Shown here: one piece after another, positions 42,457 to 52,071 of the stretch | How positions within the stretch are numbered: position 1 is the first letter of the stretch | Layout of the letters: each line of letters opens with the position of its first letter | Source: Bacteroidota bacterium | GTDB lineage: Bacteria > Bacteroidota > Bacteroidia > UKL13-3 | NCBI GenBank assembly: GCA_027488905.1 | Contig: JAIYAT010000003.1 | Location: 54,642-118,641 of the forward strand | DNA: 64,000 bases | Direction of reading: 5' to 3' | Notes under the pieces: model-generated | The model's input: the letters and a program-made list of their open reading frames with translations, nothing else | The model's database searches: none | What the model was told of the DNA's origin: nothing | Translations under genes and position numbers: made by a program

Positions 42457-44472
42457 TTAAGGTTTAACATAAAGTTTGGATGCATTTCTATAACCCGACT
42501 GATTTTTATACCAATCGCTATAACTAATTCCTCCACTTTGAACCCATGAAGCAAACCTTAGATGTGCTAAAACTACTTGTGTTTTTTCCCAAGGATATTC
42601 AAATCTTTCAGGTACAGCAATGGCAAATGGAAGGTTGTTCTTAGTTTTGTAATAAATTCCTTTAGCTGGGGAGGTAGCATCAGAATTGGTTCCTAAAATT
42701 AAAGTATTTACTAAGGAAGTTGGGGCTTGGCCGCTCAAGTGAACCTCATAACCTCTTCCTTTTCCAGGTTCATCAACAAAAATAAATGGATTGAAATTTC
42801 CTAATGTTATACTTTTCGCGTTAGCTAATGTAAGTGTGCAAGTAATTGTGTCTGTTTCAATGTATTTTGCATTAGCTAAAGTGTTGTAACTAGAAAGAAT
42901 CGATTTAGAATTGCTAAAGACCTTAAGAATTGCTTTAGTTGAGCCAGCTTCTAATCCAAGTGAGGTTCCAATAACTGTTGAAACTTCAGAAACATTAAAT
43001 GGCATTTCCACACTAAATCCATTTTTGTATACCCCACCAGCGGCCCTAAGTTTAAATTTAGCTTTGATATCTTTAGTTTTGTTTGATGCATCAGTTACTG
43101 CTTGGTACTGGAAATCAACAACCACATCGTTTAAATCGTAATCACCTTTGCTTGGCCAAGAGTCTTCGAATGCTACACTCGCAAAAGTATTTTGATTTGG
43201 ATAGTAAACATTATACGCTCTAGCTGCATCATTTGGGTATTCATCAAATAAATCATCAACTGAATCTCCATCAGTATCTTTAGCTTGTGTGGTTGGCACA
43301 AAATTATCTGTTGTTACAGCTTTAACAGGATTTGCACTTGCATAAATAACACAATCATTAAAATCGTCATCGGAGCTAGTGCCGCTTCTATATAAATCTT
43401 CAAAACCAATCAAGAATCTTTCTGTAGGATTGTCATATAATAAAACTACGTGTTCTGCTTTTGCAGGATTCGCTTCTGGATTTAATTCTTTAATTGTTGT
43501 GTATAAATTTAAACCCATTCCTACTTTTCTGGTTGTTGGGTTCCACCCTCTGGTTGTGATAGCGAATCCAATGCAAGTATCCGCTCCAAATCTTCCTATA
43601 TAAACTTTATCACCAGACGTCATCGCTCCTCCACTATTATTAAATGAAGCATTTGGGAAAATATGATAAAACGAATCAATTTGGGAAATGCTAGTTGGTT
43701 TGTTGTTTTTATTGTAAATGAAAAACATCAAAGCATTTTGATTCCCTGTTCCTTCTGCAACAAATGTCACCCAAACATCACATAACTCTTTTAATATTAA
43801 ATTTCTTTCTTTAGTACTCGATAAGTATTCGGGATTAAAAGATGGAACTGGCCTTCTTTCTGGCAAGGAAACATTTACATTTTTCAAGAATGCAGAAGAA
43901 ACAACATCTTTAGTTGGCATTAAATAATTTGGTTTTCCATTATTATCCCAATTTCCTAATTTGCTTGAGAATCTATTTGCATTTTTTCCTAAAGGAAAAC
44001 TCATCGTTTGCGTTTTTGTGTCAGCAGTATATAGTTTTTGAGGTGCACTTCCACCAATTAGAGCAAGTAATTGGTTTGCTTGAATTGTTCCAACTAAATT
44101 ATTGGGTAATCCAATAAAATCAGTATTAATTACTATTTCCTTAATATAAGATGGAAGCTCCTTAGAAACTTCTACATTTCCATTTTCATCACTAATTCCA
44201 GTTGCTAAAATATTTCCTTCTTCCTCAGGCGCTTTATCCATGAAATCTACACGTACTCCTTTAATTGGTTCGTCATTATTAGTCAACAATTTTATTTTGA
44301 AATTAATAGATTTAGTAGTTTTATAATCAAAGCCAATTGGAACAACCATTTCGTTGATGTCGTTAACAAATTCTGGCGGAGTTGAATTGTCATTATTAAT
44401 TTTGCTTTCTAATGATTTCTTGCACGAAACCAAGCTCAAGGCAATAGCCATTGTCAATATAAATATTTTCAT
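42457..44472 (-). CDS. LruC-domain lipoprotein
   Basis: 671 aa, lipobox SLVSC (Cys about residue 17). Central DUF4114-like segment near 290-385 (TERFLIGFEDLYRSG, SDDDFNDCVIY), then a calcium-binding-type DTDGDSVDDLFDEYPND near 395-412, and a LruC/DUF4842 domain from ~425 (FEDSWPSKGDYDLNDVVVDF) to ~655. Such proteins are surface lipoproteins whose role is not known. It is flanked by long spacers on both sides, so it is probably a separate transcription unit. Confidence 0.82.
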   Translation of the reverse strand: MKIFILTMAIALSLVSCKKSLESKINNDNSTPPEFVNDINEMVVPIGFDYKTTKSINFKIKLLTNNDEPIKGVRVDFMDKAPEEEGNILATGISDENGNVEVSKELPSYIKEIVINTDFIGLPNNLVGTIQANQLLALIGGSAPQKLYTADTKTQTMSFPLGKNANRFSSKLGNWDNNGKPNYLMPTKDVVSSAFLKNVNVSLPERRPVPSFNPEYLSSTKERNLILKELCDVWVTFVAEGTGNQNALMFFIYNKNNKPTSISQIDSFYHIFPNASFNNSGGAMTSGDKVYIGRFGADTCIGFAITTRGWNPTTRKVGMGLNLYTTIKELNPEANPAKAEHVVLLYDNPTERFLIGFEDLYRSGTSSDDDFNDCVIYASANPVKAVTTDNFVPTTQAKDTDGDSVDDLFDEYPNDAARAYNVYYPNQNTFASVAFEDSWPSKGDYDLNDVVVDFQYQAVTDASNKTKDIKAKFKLRAAGGVYKNGFSVEMPFNVSEVSTVIGTSLGLEAGSTKAILKVFSNSKSILSSYNTLANAKYIETDTITCTLTLANAKSITLGNFNPFIFVDEPGKGRGYEVHLSGQAPTSLVNTLILGTNSDATSPAKGIYYKTKNNLPFAIAVPERFEYPWEKTQVVLAHLRFASWVQSGGISYSDWYKNQSGYRNASKLYVKP

Positions 44473-44840
44473 AATTTAAAATTATATAACATTTTCAATG
44501 CCAAAAGTTAATCATTTGAAAGTCAAATTTTTAAAACTACTATAATTGCTTGTTTTGGGAAACAATTGGCACAATTCCTCCTATTTTGAATTAGGCTTCA
44601 AGATAAATTTTATTGTTTAAATTTATACAATTTATTTGATTTATGGCCTGACGACAAAGATGAAATTGTTTCTGCCTTATTTAATTTGTAAACTAATTTT
44701 CTTAATGCAAGGATTCTTAAACAATTGTTCTTAAAACCTTGCATTTAGAATATTAAAACCTTATCCAATTAATCGACAATAAGTACTATTAAAGATTTTC
44801 AGTAGGCCATAGCTATTGACTAACAAAGAGATAAACAATA
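44473..44840. other. Long intergenic region with a nested inverted repeat
   Basis: 368 bases between the LruC gene and the Usp gene, both on the minus strand, with no open frame I would call. The only structure I see is the inverted repeat at 44704-44745. The remainder is AT-rich and unremarkable. Confidence 0.6.
44704..44745. repeat. Inverted repeat with central palindrome
   Basis: AATGCAAGG (44704-44712) and CCTTGCATT (44737-44745) are perfect inverted copies, and the intervening 24 bases contain the palindrome AACAATTGTT (44720-44729). It sits downstream of the Usp gene and upstream of the LruC gene on the minus strand. No T run follows on either strand, so a plain terminator is not indicated; it may be an RNA structure or a protein site. 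Confidence 0.55.
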
Positions 44841-45665
44841 CTAACCAAAGTAAATACTAAAACTGTAGGCAGCTTTTAAATGTATTGCGTTGATAACAAG
44901 CACCGGAATTTCTTGCTCATTTCCTATTACCGTTTGCTCAAAAGAACCACCGAAATAAGTAAAAATGTTCTCTTGGTTATTAATGATAGTGATTAAATCT
45001 GCATTGGCTTTTTCAGAGAATTGGCAGAAATCTTTGGCGAAATTATTTTTTTCTATTCCTGTGATTTCGTAGCTAACGCCATTTTCCTCAAGTAATTCTT
45101 CTGCATAAGGAATGTTTCTTTCAATTTTAGCAGCAATAAAAGGATCCTTTTCTTTTAGGTAAACGATATGAATTTTTGCATTGAAATACTTACCAATCTC
45201 CCATGCATACTTAATGCTTTGTTTCACCTCTTGCTGAAAATTAAGGGGAATAACAATGGTTTTAAATCCTTCTGGCTTCAAGGGTTTATTTTGAACCACA
45301 ATAAATGGCACATCACTGTTTGTAATAACCTTTAGGGCCTTGGAGCCCATGATATGTTGCATGCCTTTAACCCCATGCGTTCCCATTACAATTAGCTTTG
45401 CATCTAAGGTTTTAGCTACCCCACCAATATCATCAAATATATTTCCAACTACAACATGTGTATTAGCCTCAACACCATTGGTTGATAAATTAGAAGCAAT
45501 GGTTTGAAGGGCTGATTCTGCCATAGGAAGTTCTTTGTCTTTACTTACTACATGCAACATTGTAACGCTGGCGTGAAGTATTTTTGCCAATTGTTGTGCA
45601 TAATTGGTTGCACTTTCGCCTATTGGAGTAAAATCTGTAGGAACAAGGATAACTGGTTTAGTCAT
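44841..45665 (-). CDS. Tandem universal stress protein
   Basis: 274 aa from ATG 45665 (MTKPVILVPTDFTP); an upstream ATG in frame (MFHLTKNKNK) overlaps the previous gene and is less likely. The first UspA domain (1-~130) has VPTDFTP and MGTHGVKGMQHIMGS, the ATP-binding GxxG-type loop. The second (~137-274) is degenerate, with IPLNFQQ at its start and weak loop. It is a stress-related nucleotide-binding protein. It follows the HD-domain gene by seven bases and is likely co-transcribed. Confidence 0.88.
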   Translation of the reverse strand: MTKPVILVPTDFTPIGESATNYAQQLAKILHASVTMLHVVSKDKELPMAESALQTIASNLSTNGVEANTHVVVGNIFDDIGGVAKTLDAKLIVMGTHGVKGMQHIMGSKALKVITNSDVPFIVVQNKPLKPEGFKTIVIPLNFQQEVKQSIKYAWEIGKYFNAKIHIVYLKEKDPFIAAKIERNIPYAEELLEENGVSYEITGIEKNNFAKDFCQFSEKANADLITIINNQENIFTYFGGSFEQTVIGNEQEIPVLVINAIHLKAAYSFSIYFG

Positions 45666-45672
45666 TTTATTT

Positions 45673-46263
45673 TTATTCTTGGTAAGATGAAACAATTAGT
45701 TTTATTTTTTCTACGTGGTCGTTCTTTTTACTTTGTCTAAGCTGGATAGCACTTTTTGTGAAATAGTTATGCGAAGTAAGGAATTTAAGCTGTAATCTAT
45801 TCCAATCTTTTTCATTATTTAAAACCCCGTAAATCTTCAATTCCTGATAAAGGTAGTTACCAATTTTCCAAAAATCATCTCTACCAAGATAATCAAGGTC
45901 GGCATCACAGATAATTTGTTCAAGCAGATTATTTGGAGACTGTGGGATTTTTGTTGCCATAATCATCCCACAAATTCTCGTAATTTCTTCTTCCGTATAA
46001 TCAAACTGAGGCAAGGTTTCTTTTGCAATTTCACATCCAACATGTTCATGTTCATTGGCTTGTTTAATAAAACCAGCATCATGGTACAAAACTGCTGTTT
46101 TAAGCAAAAGACATTCGTAATCGGATAGCCCTTCTGATTTAGCAAGATTTATGGCAGCATTTAGCACATCCATCACATGATGATAACTATGATATTTTAG
46201 AAATTCAGGTAAATCACTTTTTACCTTGTTTATAATAAATTCGCTGGCCTTGTTATAATCCAT
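45673..46263 (-). CDS. HD-domain metal-dependent phosphohydrolase
   Basis: About 196 aa from ATG 46263 (MDYNKASEFI); an in-frame upstream ATG adds a hydrophobic stretch that looks like untranslated AT-rich sequence. HD-domain metal residues are visible in HSYHHVMDVL, LYHDAGF (the HD pair), NEHEHVG and CDADLDYLG. The family hydrolyses nucleotide monophosphates or cyclic nucleotides; the substrate is unknown. It is directly upstream of the Usp gene on the same strand. Confidence 0.85.
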   Translation of the reverse strand: MDYNKASEFIINKVKSDLPEFLKYHSYHHVMDVLNAAINLAKSEGLSDYECLLLKTAVLYHDAGFIKQANEHEHVGCEIAKETLPQFDYTEEEITRICGMIMATKIPQSPNNLLEQIICDADLDYLGRDDFWKIGNYLYQELKIYGVLNNEKDWNRLQLKFLTSHNYFTKSAIQLRQSKKNDHVEKIKLIVSSYQE

Positions 46264-46362
46264 CTTTTCAATATTATGAAAATAAACAAATAATACAAAG
46301 TGTGATAGTTGAATAAATAAGAAAGACATTGGCTGGACGCCAAAGTATATTAGTCATGACCA

Positions 46363-46965
46363 TTAAAACAGTATTTTTCTGTAGGTCAGATTTATTCTTG
46401 AATCACATTTTATCGTTGTTTTTGGGATTGCATGCAGCCAATGATGTTGCATCGTTCCTTTCATTAATATTAAACTACCCGGTGTAAGGTTTATCGCCAA
46501 CTTTAGGGCTTTATCTAGTTTATGTTTTAGTAAGAATTTTCGGGTTGAACCAAAACTGAGTGACGCAATAATAGGTGAACTGCCCAATTCTTTTTCATCA
46601 TCGGCATGCCAACCCATGCTGTCCTTTTCATTCCTATATAAATTGAGCAACACACTGTTGAGATTTGTTTGAAAATTCTCTTCAATTTTGGTTCTTAATT
46701 TCTCTAGCAAAGGAGTAAAGGGTAATGCATTTAGGTTCAAACCAGAATAACTATAAGCTATATTTTCTTCTCCATACCAAGCTGTTAGTCGAGGTTGGTT
46801 AATCATTTTACCAAACATTCTTATTTGGTATTGTTGCCAATTGATTTCTTTTAAAAGCTGCTCATAAATAGGCTTTGCCTCTCCTGGTGGAATAAAGTTT
46901 TCAAACAAATATAACTCACCATCGCAGGGTAACAAGTTTTGTTTGCTATTAGAAAACAGATTCAT
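46363..46965 (-). CDS. AlkB-like 2OG-Fe(II) dioxygenase
   Basis: 200 aa. The 2-oxoglutarate/iron site is H-x-D in MGWHADDEKELG, distal His in MQHHWLHAIPK and the 2OG-binding R in SRINLTYR. RMFGKMINQPRLTAWYGE is the substrate-lid region of the AlkB/ALKBH2 group. It repairs alkylated bases, probably 1-methyladenine and 3-methylcytosine. The start ATG is the first in frame and directly follows the stop of the upstream lipoprotein gene, so the two are coupled. Confidence 0.92.
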   Translation of the reverse strand: MNLFSNSKQNLLPCDGELYLFENFIPPGEAKPIYEQLLKEINWQQYQIRMFGKMINQPRLTAWYGEENIAYSYSGLNLNALPFTPLLEKLRTKIEENFQTNLNSVLLNLYRNEKDSMGWHADDEKELGSSPIIASLSFGSTRKFLLKHKLDKALKLAINLTPGSLILMKGTMQHHWLHAIPKTTIKCDSRINLTYRKILF

Positions 46966-47490
46966 CTATTTATGCTTAAACTTCCCCATCATGTATTTAA
47001 CCACACCACGCGTTCTTCTGATATCTCTATAGGGTTGTGCAAAGTAATATAAATCATACTCCATCTCCCAAACACTCGCTTTAGTTTTAAGGAATTCTGC
47101 ACTTGCTTTTAAATATATGCCTCTGCTATTAACAGAATAATTTCGATATGTCCCTGTAGCTATTGATCTGCCAACAAACATACCACCAATATAAGCCGTG
47201 CCAATACTTTCAACAGAATCAACCATTACACTCAAAGAAATTACATACTGTGGATTGTTAGGCTTATAGGCATGTCCCAATCTAATAAGTTTTTTTATGG
47301 CTGCATCCTTTATTTCTGCTTCAAAAGCCGGATAAATTTGTTTTGGGGCATAATTATCAATTTGTAAAGCAAAGGTTCCCTTGTTTGGATTAGCCCTTAC
47401 CTTATTAAGATAATAATACTGCTTTCCGCAGCTGCAAAATAGTAACCCAAATACATAGAAAAAAAATAATAATTTACTGAAAATGTTCAT
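46966..47490 (-). CDS. DUF4136-like lipoprotein
   Basis: 174 aa. Signal peptide with lipobox LFCSC (Cys about residue 21). The mature part shows the DUF4136-type arrangement of a beta strand, a helix with FEAEIKDAAIKKLIRLGH and then PQYVISLSVMVDSVE. The assignment is tentative. It sits immediately upstream of alkB with no spacer. Confidence 0.6.
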   Translation of the reverse strand: MNIFSKLLFFFYVFGLLFCSCGKQYYYLNKVRANPNKGTFALQIDNYAPKQIYPAFEAEIKDAAIKKLIRLGHAYKPNNPQYVISLSVMVDSVESIGTAYIGGMFVGRSIATGTYRNYSVNSRGIYLKASAEFLKTKASVWEMEYDLYYFAQPYRDIRRTRGVVKYMMGKFKHK

Positions 47491-47697
47491 GGCTTATTTG
47501 TTCTATCCAAATTTCTAAAATCTAGACCAAATTATTACAAACAATTTATAAGTCGCATTGTACAAAGCATTTGCAAAATTGTTTTTAATTATTTTTTCTA
47601 ACCTAGTTATCAGGTTAAATAAGTTTTTTCTTCAGTTTCTAGACAACTATCAGAAACATCAAATGTCTATAACGAACAATTTATTAAAAAAATAAAA

Positions 47698-48621
47698 ATG
47701 AAAAAAAATGGTCTATTATTAAGTGCATTGGTAGCCTTTGCACTTTTGTTTGCAGCTTGCACAAAAGAAGATGACAAAAAAGAAAATCCAGCACCAACGC
47801 AAAAAACAATTGCAGGTATTGCAAGTGCAGATACTTCTTTTTCAATCTTAGTTGCTGCTTTGAACAAAACAGGTTTAACAGCAACTTTAAATGGCACAGG
47901 AAATTTTACAGTTTTTGCGCCTAAAAATGCGGCTTTTAGAAAACTTAGCATAACTGAGCAAGTTATTAGTACACTTGAAGGTGCCGATCTTGAAAACTTG
48001 AAATCTACTTTATTGTACCATGTTTTGGGTTCAGAAGTAAAGTCTACTCAGCTTACAAACTCTTACGCCTCTACACTTTATAAAGTTGGTGAAAATGGCG
48101 TTTCGTTGAAAATTGGTATTGCTCCTGTAAAATTAAATGGTGCAGTAAATGTAATAACTGCTGATGTTGATGCAAGCAATGGTGTGCTTCATATTATTGA
48201 TGCCGTTTTGACCCCTCCAACTGTGGTAGACATTGCCTTAAATGATCCATCATTTACTTCTTTAGTAGCAGCAGTTGTTAAAGCAGAATTAGTAACTACA
48301 CTTAAAGATACTAAAAACATTACTGTTTTTGCACCAATTGATCAAGCTTTTAAAGATATCAACTTCGACTTAAATGCTACTACAAAAGCGCAATTAACCC
48401 CAATTTTAACAGCACATGTGTTAGGAAGTCAAGTGAGATCTAATCAGATTAAAAATGGACAAAAAGTAACTGCACTTAATCCAGCGGTTGAATTAACTTT
48501 CAACACAACTTCTGGTGTTAAATTAAGCGGAGGTAAAACTACAGATGCCTCAGTAGTTACAGCTGACATTCAAGCAACAAACGGAGTAATACATGTAATT
48601 AACAAGGTAATCTTACCTTAA
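47698..48621 (+). CDS. Lipoprotein with two fasciclin (FAS1) domains
   Basis: 307 aa. Lipobox LLFAAC (Cys about residue 21) follows MKKNGLLLSALVAFALL. FAS1 domain one is ~38-168 (IAGIASADTSFSILVAALNK, FTVFAPKNAAFRKL, NGVLHIIDAVLTPP) and FAS1 domain two ~172-307 (SFTSLVAAVVKAELV, ITVFAPIDQAFKD, NGVIHVINKVILP). Fasciclin domains mediate adhesion. It is a single gene, with a strong terminator 22 bases downstream. Confidence 0.92.
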   Translation: MKKNGLLLSALVAFALLFAACTKEDDKKENPAPTQKTIAGIASADTSFSILVAALNKTGLTATLNGTGNFTVFAPKNAAFRKLSITEQVISTLEGADLENLKSTLLYHVLGSEVKSTQLTNSYASTLYKVGENGVSLKIGIAPVKLNGAVNVITADVDASNGVLHIIDAVLTPPTVVDIALNDPSFTSLVAAVVKAELVTTLKDTKNITVFAPIDQAFKDINFDLNATTKAQLTPILTAHVLGSQVRSNQIKNGQKVTALNPAVELTFNTTSGVKLSGGKTTDASVVTADIQATNGVIHVINKVILP

Positions 48622-48642
48622 TTAATTTCACAGTTTTGTTTC

Positions 48643-48676
48643 AAGCGGGAAATTATTTTAAAGTAATTTCCCGCTT
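48643..48676. terminator. Bidirectional rho-independent terminator
   Basis: A 13-bp perfect stem, AAGCGGGAAATTA with TAATTTCCCGCTT, has an 8-base loop. It lies between the convergent fasciclin gene and thioredoxin-like gene, and its right arm includes the last two bases of the latter's stop. A/T-rich flanks on both strands suit termination in both directions. Confidence 0.8.
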
Positions 48677-49310
48677 AAATAAAACAATCTGCGCATAATG
48701 CAGACCCCTTTTGAATTGCCTTAATTAAATCTCTTTCTATAAATGCCTGTTTGTTTTGGGCATACCATTTATGTAGTTCCTCAGAATACTTATCAGCCAT
48801 TGCAGGATTCTTTTTTAAATCTAGCACCAATTGCTGCGCTTCATTAGGTCTTGGACCCCAAATAGCAGTTAAATTAAAATGAGTATCTATTTGTATAAGC
48901 TTAGGAATAGACCTACTTGTTCCTGTTAAATGTGCATCTATCAAAGGCAAATGCTCATCCCGGTAAATCAATCTCAAATTAATCTTGCCTTCTGAAATGG
49001 AAGCAATTTTATGCATTACTGGAACAATTTGGGCAGCATCTCCACACCAATTTTCTGTTATTACAAGCCAATTTATCTTGTGCTGAATTTGATTAATAGC
49101 TGAAATCAATTCACTAGAAACTTGATAAGTTTTTATTATTCTGGTCACTCGCTGTAAATTCATGGGCACATAAGCCAAAAGTCCTTCTGTAACTTTTAAA
49201 GCAGCTTCCTCCTCCATTTTGGCTAAGTAAGTTTCAAAATCAACTCCCTTTTCAAAATATTCTTTGTAATCAAATTTACTTAATTGATGGATGCTTTTTA
49301 CCTCGCTCAT
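48675..49310 (-). CDS. Thioredoxin-like protein with CGDA motif
   Basis: 211 aa with no signal peptide. The redox-centre position reads ITENWCGDAAQIVPV, that is a single cysteine (CxxA in place of CxxC), as in the Thioredoxin_9 family. The Pro strand appears as SRSIPKLI. A C-terminal pair of cysteines (ALCADCFI) is notable. Disulfide exchange with this half-site would differ from normal thioredoxins; substrates are unknown. Confidence 0.78.
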   Translation of the reverse strand: MSEVKSIHQLSKFDYKEYFEKGVDFETYLAKMEEEAALKVTEGLLAYVPMNLQRVTRIIKTYQVSSELISAINQIQHKINWLVITENWCGDAAQIVPVMHKIASISEGKINLRLIYRDEHLPLIDAHLTGTSRSIPKLIQIDTHFNLTAIWGPRPNEAQQLVLDLKKNPAMADKYSEELHKWYAQNKQAFIERDLIKAIQKGSALCADCFI

Positions 49311-49582
49311 GCTGCAAAATTATTGCTTCTTTTAGATTTTTCTACTATCTATTACGCTTTAATGTTTTACATACCTCCTCATGAATTTTGTTCATTTCAT
49401 CAAATATGCAAGTCTTTGTGGTAGGTAATAGCACTTTTTTAAACAATTTAAGCAAAAGGCAGATTGAAAAATTTACTTAGTTACTTCCACCATTTATAAT
49501 CCAATGGATTTAGATAAGTTAAAAAGCCTAAATTCAATTTTCGCACTTATCTTAAGGTTTTTTTTATATTTGGGAAAAAAAG

Positions 49583-50497
49583 ATGGGTTCAATATTTACA
49601 AAATTTGGAAGAAAGATTTTTTCCCAAATTCCGCTAGAAACACAAATACAATTTTGTCTAAACACAATTGAATTAGGTTTTAAGTCTATGTCTGAAAAGC
49701 AGTTGGCAAACCTATCAATCCAAATGGAGAGATTACAATTGTTGATAGAGGATTTTCAAAGAATTAGCAGCACACCTAAAGGAAAAGTTATTGGATGGGG
49801 GAATGAGAATGAACAATTTCAATTAGAATATTCAATCATGGATAAATTTGCTCCTTGGCTAAGTGAAAATCCAAAAGTTTATGATATGCCTGGCATGATT
49901 TCAAGGGAAGAGATACAATATTATCACTATATAGCAAAAAGCTACTCTGGATGGGGAGAAGTAATAGAACTTGGTCCTTGGTTTGGGCATTCAACTCTTC
50001 ATTTAGTGGATGCTTTTAGTAAAAATCAGAAATTTGATAATAAAAAGCTTCATGTTTTTGATGATTTTGTTTGGCGCTCTTCTTGGATGGACCCACATTA
50101 TGCTGATGCTGATAGGCCAAATAATCACGGTGACTTCAAATTTATTTTTGAAAGATATGCCGCTAATATTTTAAACAACATACAGGTATATCAGGGTAAG
50201 TTTACAAATTTTGATGGAAATGAAAATCTTCCTCAAGTAAAATGGGTGGATAAAAATATAGAAATCATTATAGTTGATTGTGGCAGAACACTAGATGCGA
50301 ATAATGCTTGGTTTAATATTTTTTCAAAAAACTTTGTCCCAAACAAAACAATAATAGTAATGCAAGATTGGAGACAACATAGAGAACGACCAAGACTTTG
50401 GTATAACCAAACTCTTGATTTTACTATGCAGCATCCAAACTTTGAACTGATTCATGAAGTTCAAAATGGTGGAATAGCAACCTTTCTTTACAGATAG
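49583..50497 (+). CDS. Class I SAM-dependent methyltransferase-like protein
   Basis: 304 aa. A SAM-binding-like motif VIELGPWFGHSTLHLVDAF lies near residue 133, followed by KKLHVFDDF as the acidic strand end and EIIIVDCGRT as motif IV. The N-terminal ~90 residues are helical, with a coiled coil. This resembles Methyltransf_24-type proteins near glycan genes. A TATATTTG box (49565-49572) precedes the ATG by 10 bases. The downstream SGNH hydrolase begins 15 bp after its stop, so the two may be co-transcribed. Confidence 0.65.
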   Translation: MGSIFTKFGRKIFSQIPLETQIQFCLNTIELGFKSMSEKQLANLSIQMERLQLLIEDFQRISSTPKGKVIGWGNENEQFQLEYSIMDKFAPWLSENPKVYDMPGMISREEIQYYHYIAKSYSGWGEVIELGPWFGHSTLHLVDAFSKNQKFDNKKLHVFDDFVWRSSWMDPHYADADRPNNHGDFKFIFERYAANILNNIQVYQGKFTNFDGNENLPQVKWVDKNIEIIIVDCGRTLDANNAWFNIFSKNFVPNKTIIVMQDWRQHRERPRLWYNQTLDFTMQHPNFELIHEVQNGGIATFLYR

Positions 50498-50512
50498 CCA
50501 TCTAATGGTTAT

Positions 50513-51781
50513 ATGACACCTAAAACCTTCGAAAACCTTTTGGTCTTTAATCTTTTTTTGCTGCTGTTACCAATAGGGGTTTCTGCGCAATCCCAATCCC
50601 TAAAGGTGCTTTTTCTTGGAAACAGCTACACGCAATACAATAACCTTCCTTTGCTTTTATCCAATATTGCACTTTCAAATGGAGACACAGTGCAAACTGA
50701 GGCCAATACTCCAGGTGGGCATACCTTTATGGGGCATTCAACTAATTCTGTTTCGCTAGGAAAAATAAATTCCCAAAAATGGGATTATGTGGTGCTGCAA
50801 GAACAAAGTCAGTTGCCTTCTTTTCCAGATGCAGATGTGCAAGAAATGGTGTTTCCTTATGCAAGGGCCTTAGATAGTTTAATCAAAGCAAATAATACCT
50901 GCACCAAAACAGTGTTTTACATGACCTGGGGCAGGAAAAATGGAGATGCACAAAACTGCCCAACTTGGCCACCCGTGTGCACTTATCGTGGCATGGATAG
51001 TTTATTGGCATTACGATACAGGAAAATGGCTGATGATAACCAAGCCTTACTATCACCTGTAGGGAGCGTTTGGAAATACCTTAGGGCAAATAACCCAAGC
51101 ATAGAACTTTATAATGCTGATGAAAGTCACCCTTCTTTGGCTGGAAGTTATGCTGCTGCTTGTACTTTTTACACCTTACTACTCAAAAAAGATCCTACCC
51201 TAATTACCTATAATGGCGGATTGACAACCAACCAAGCTTTGGCCATTAGAGAGGCGGCGAAGGTAATTGTTTATCAAAAGTTACGCGATTGGAACGTGGG
51301 TGAATTTGGACCAAAAGCAGGCTTCAAACATCAAACTTCCAACCCAAAAACCATTCAGTTTCAAAATACATCAACAAATGCAGATGGCTATTTATGGGAA
51401 TTTGGTGATGGTGACACTTCAACACAATTTGAGCCTTTGCATACTTATAAAACTAACGGAAACTTCAAGGTAAATTTAATAGCTTACCGATGCAATGAAA
51501 CAGATACTTCTTGGACTGAGATTTCTATTAATACAACGGGTTTTAATCAATTTTCCACTCAAAAAGTGCAAGTGTTTCCAAATCCAGCCAATGGATTAAT
51601 ACAACTAGAGATACCAGAAAACATGATAGGTTTGGAATATCAAATAATAGATATTTATGGCAAGAAGCTTCTCAATGGCATTCTTCAAAACTCACAAACC
51701 CAAATCTCGCTAGAAACCCTGCCGGCAGGTATATATAGCCTACAGTTGGGTAGGGTTTGTCAAAAATTTGTAAAGCAATAA
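50513..51781 (+). CDS. T9SS-secreted SGNH-type hydrolase with PKD domain
   Basis: 422 aa. Signal peptide to ~25, then an SGNH-like hydrolase with block I FLGNSYTQYNNLP (Gly-Asn-Ser instead of GDS), GGHTF as block II and DESHPSLAGSY as the Asp-x-x-His block. A PKD domain follows at ~275-345 (YLWEFGDGDTSTQFEPLHTY) and a T9SS type A sorting domain (VQVFPNPANGLIQL, PAGIYSLQL) at the end. It is probably an esterase or deacetylase acting on extracellular polysaccharide. Confidence 0.82.
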   Translation: MTPKTFENLLVFNLFLLLLPIGVSAQSQSLKVLFLGNSYTQYNNLPLLLSNIALSNGDTVQTEANTPGGHTFMGHSTNSVSLGKINSQKWDYVVLQEQSQLPSFPDADVQEMVFPYARALDSLIKANNTCTKTVFYMTWGRKNGDAQNCPTWPPVCTYRGMDSLLALRYRKMADDNQALLSPVGSVWKYLRANNPSIELYNADESHPSLAGSYAAACTFYTLLLKKDPTLITYNGGLTTNQALAIREAAKVIVYQKLRDWNVGEFGPKAGFKHQTSNPKTIQFQNTSTNADGYLWEFGDGDTSTQFEPLHTYKTNGNFKVNLIAYRCNETDTSWTEISINTTGFNQFSTQKVQVFPNPANGLIQLEIPENMIGLEYQIIDIYGKKLLNGILQNSQTQISLETLPAGIYSLQLGRVCQKFVKQ

Positions 51782-51838
51782 CTAAGCAAGATAGGCCATT
51801 TTAGTGCGGTTTCGGGTTGAACCAATAGGTTGCATCAA

Positions 51839-51960
51839 GGGGGTACCCATGTTGTACGGAGGGGGTACCCATGTTACACGGTGGGGGTACCCAAGTTACA
51901 CGGAGGGGGTACTCATGTTACACGGAGGAGGTACCAATGTTATACCAAGGGGGTACATAA
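51839..51960. repeat. 22-bp tandem minisatellite, about 5.5 copies
   Basis: GGGGGTACC starts recur at 51839, 51861, 51883, 51905, 51927 (as GGAGGTACC) and 51949, exactly 22 bases apart. The unit reads GGGGGTACCCATGTTACACG plus two bases, with 1-4 substitutions per copy. The period is not a multiple of three. The G+C content and purine-rich G5 runs differ sharply from the surrounding DNA. Confidence 0.9.
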
Positions 51961-52071
51961 GCAGTATTGAGCAAGAGTGTGGAGCAAGAGTGTGGGTAGT
52001 GGTCTAATGTCCAACTATTGGCAATTTGGCAAATCCCTTCCATAAATATTCCTTCCCACTAGGATTATACT

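Noticed and set aside
51839..51960. CRISPR array
   Set aside because: The repeats are directly tandem with no unique spacers and no cas genes are in the window, so this is a minisatellite.
51804..52007. 67-codon open frame through the 22-bp repeat
   Set aside because: The repeat period is not a multiple of three, the composition is repeat-driven and there is no ribosome binding site or homology signal.
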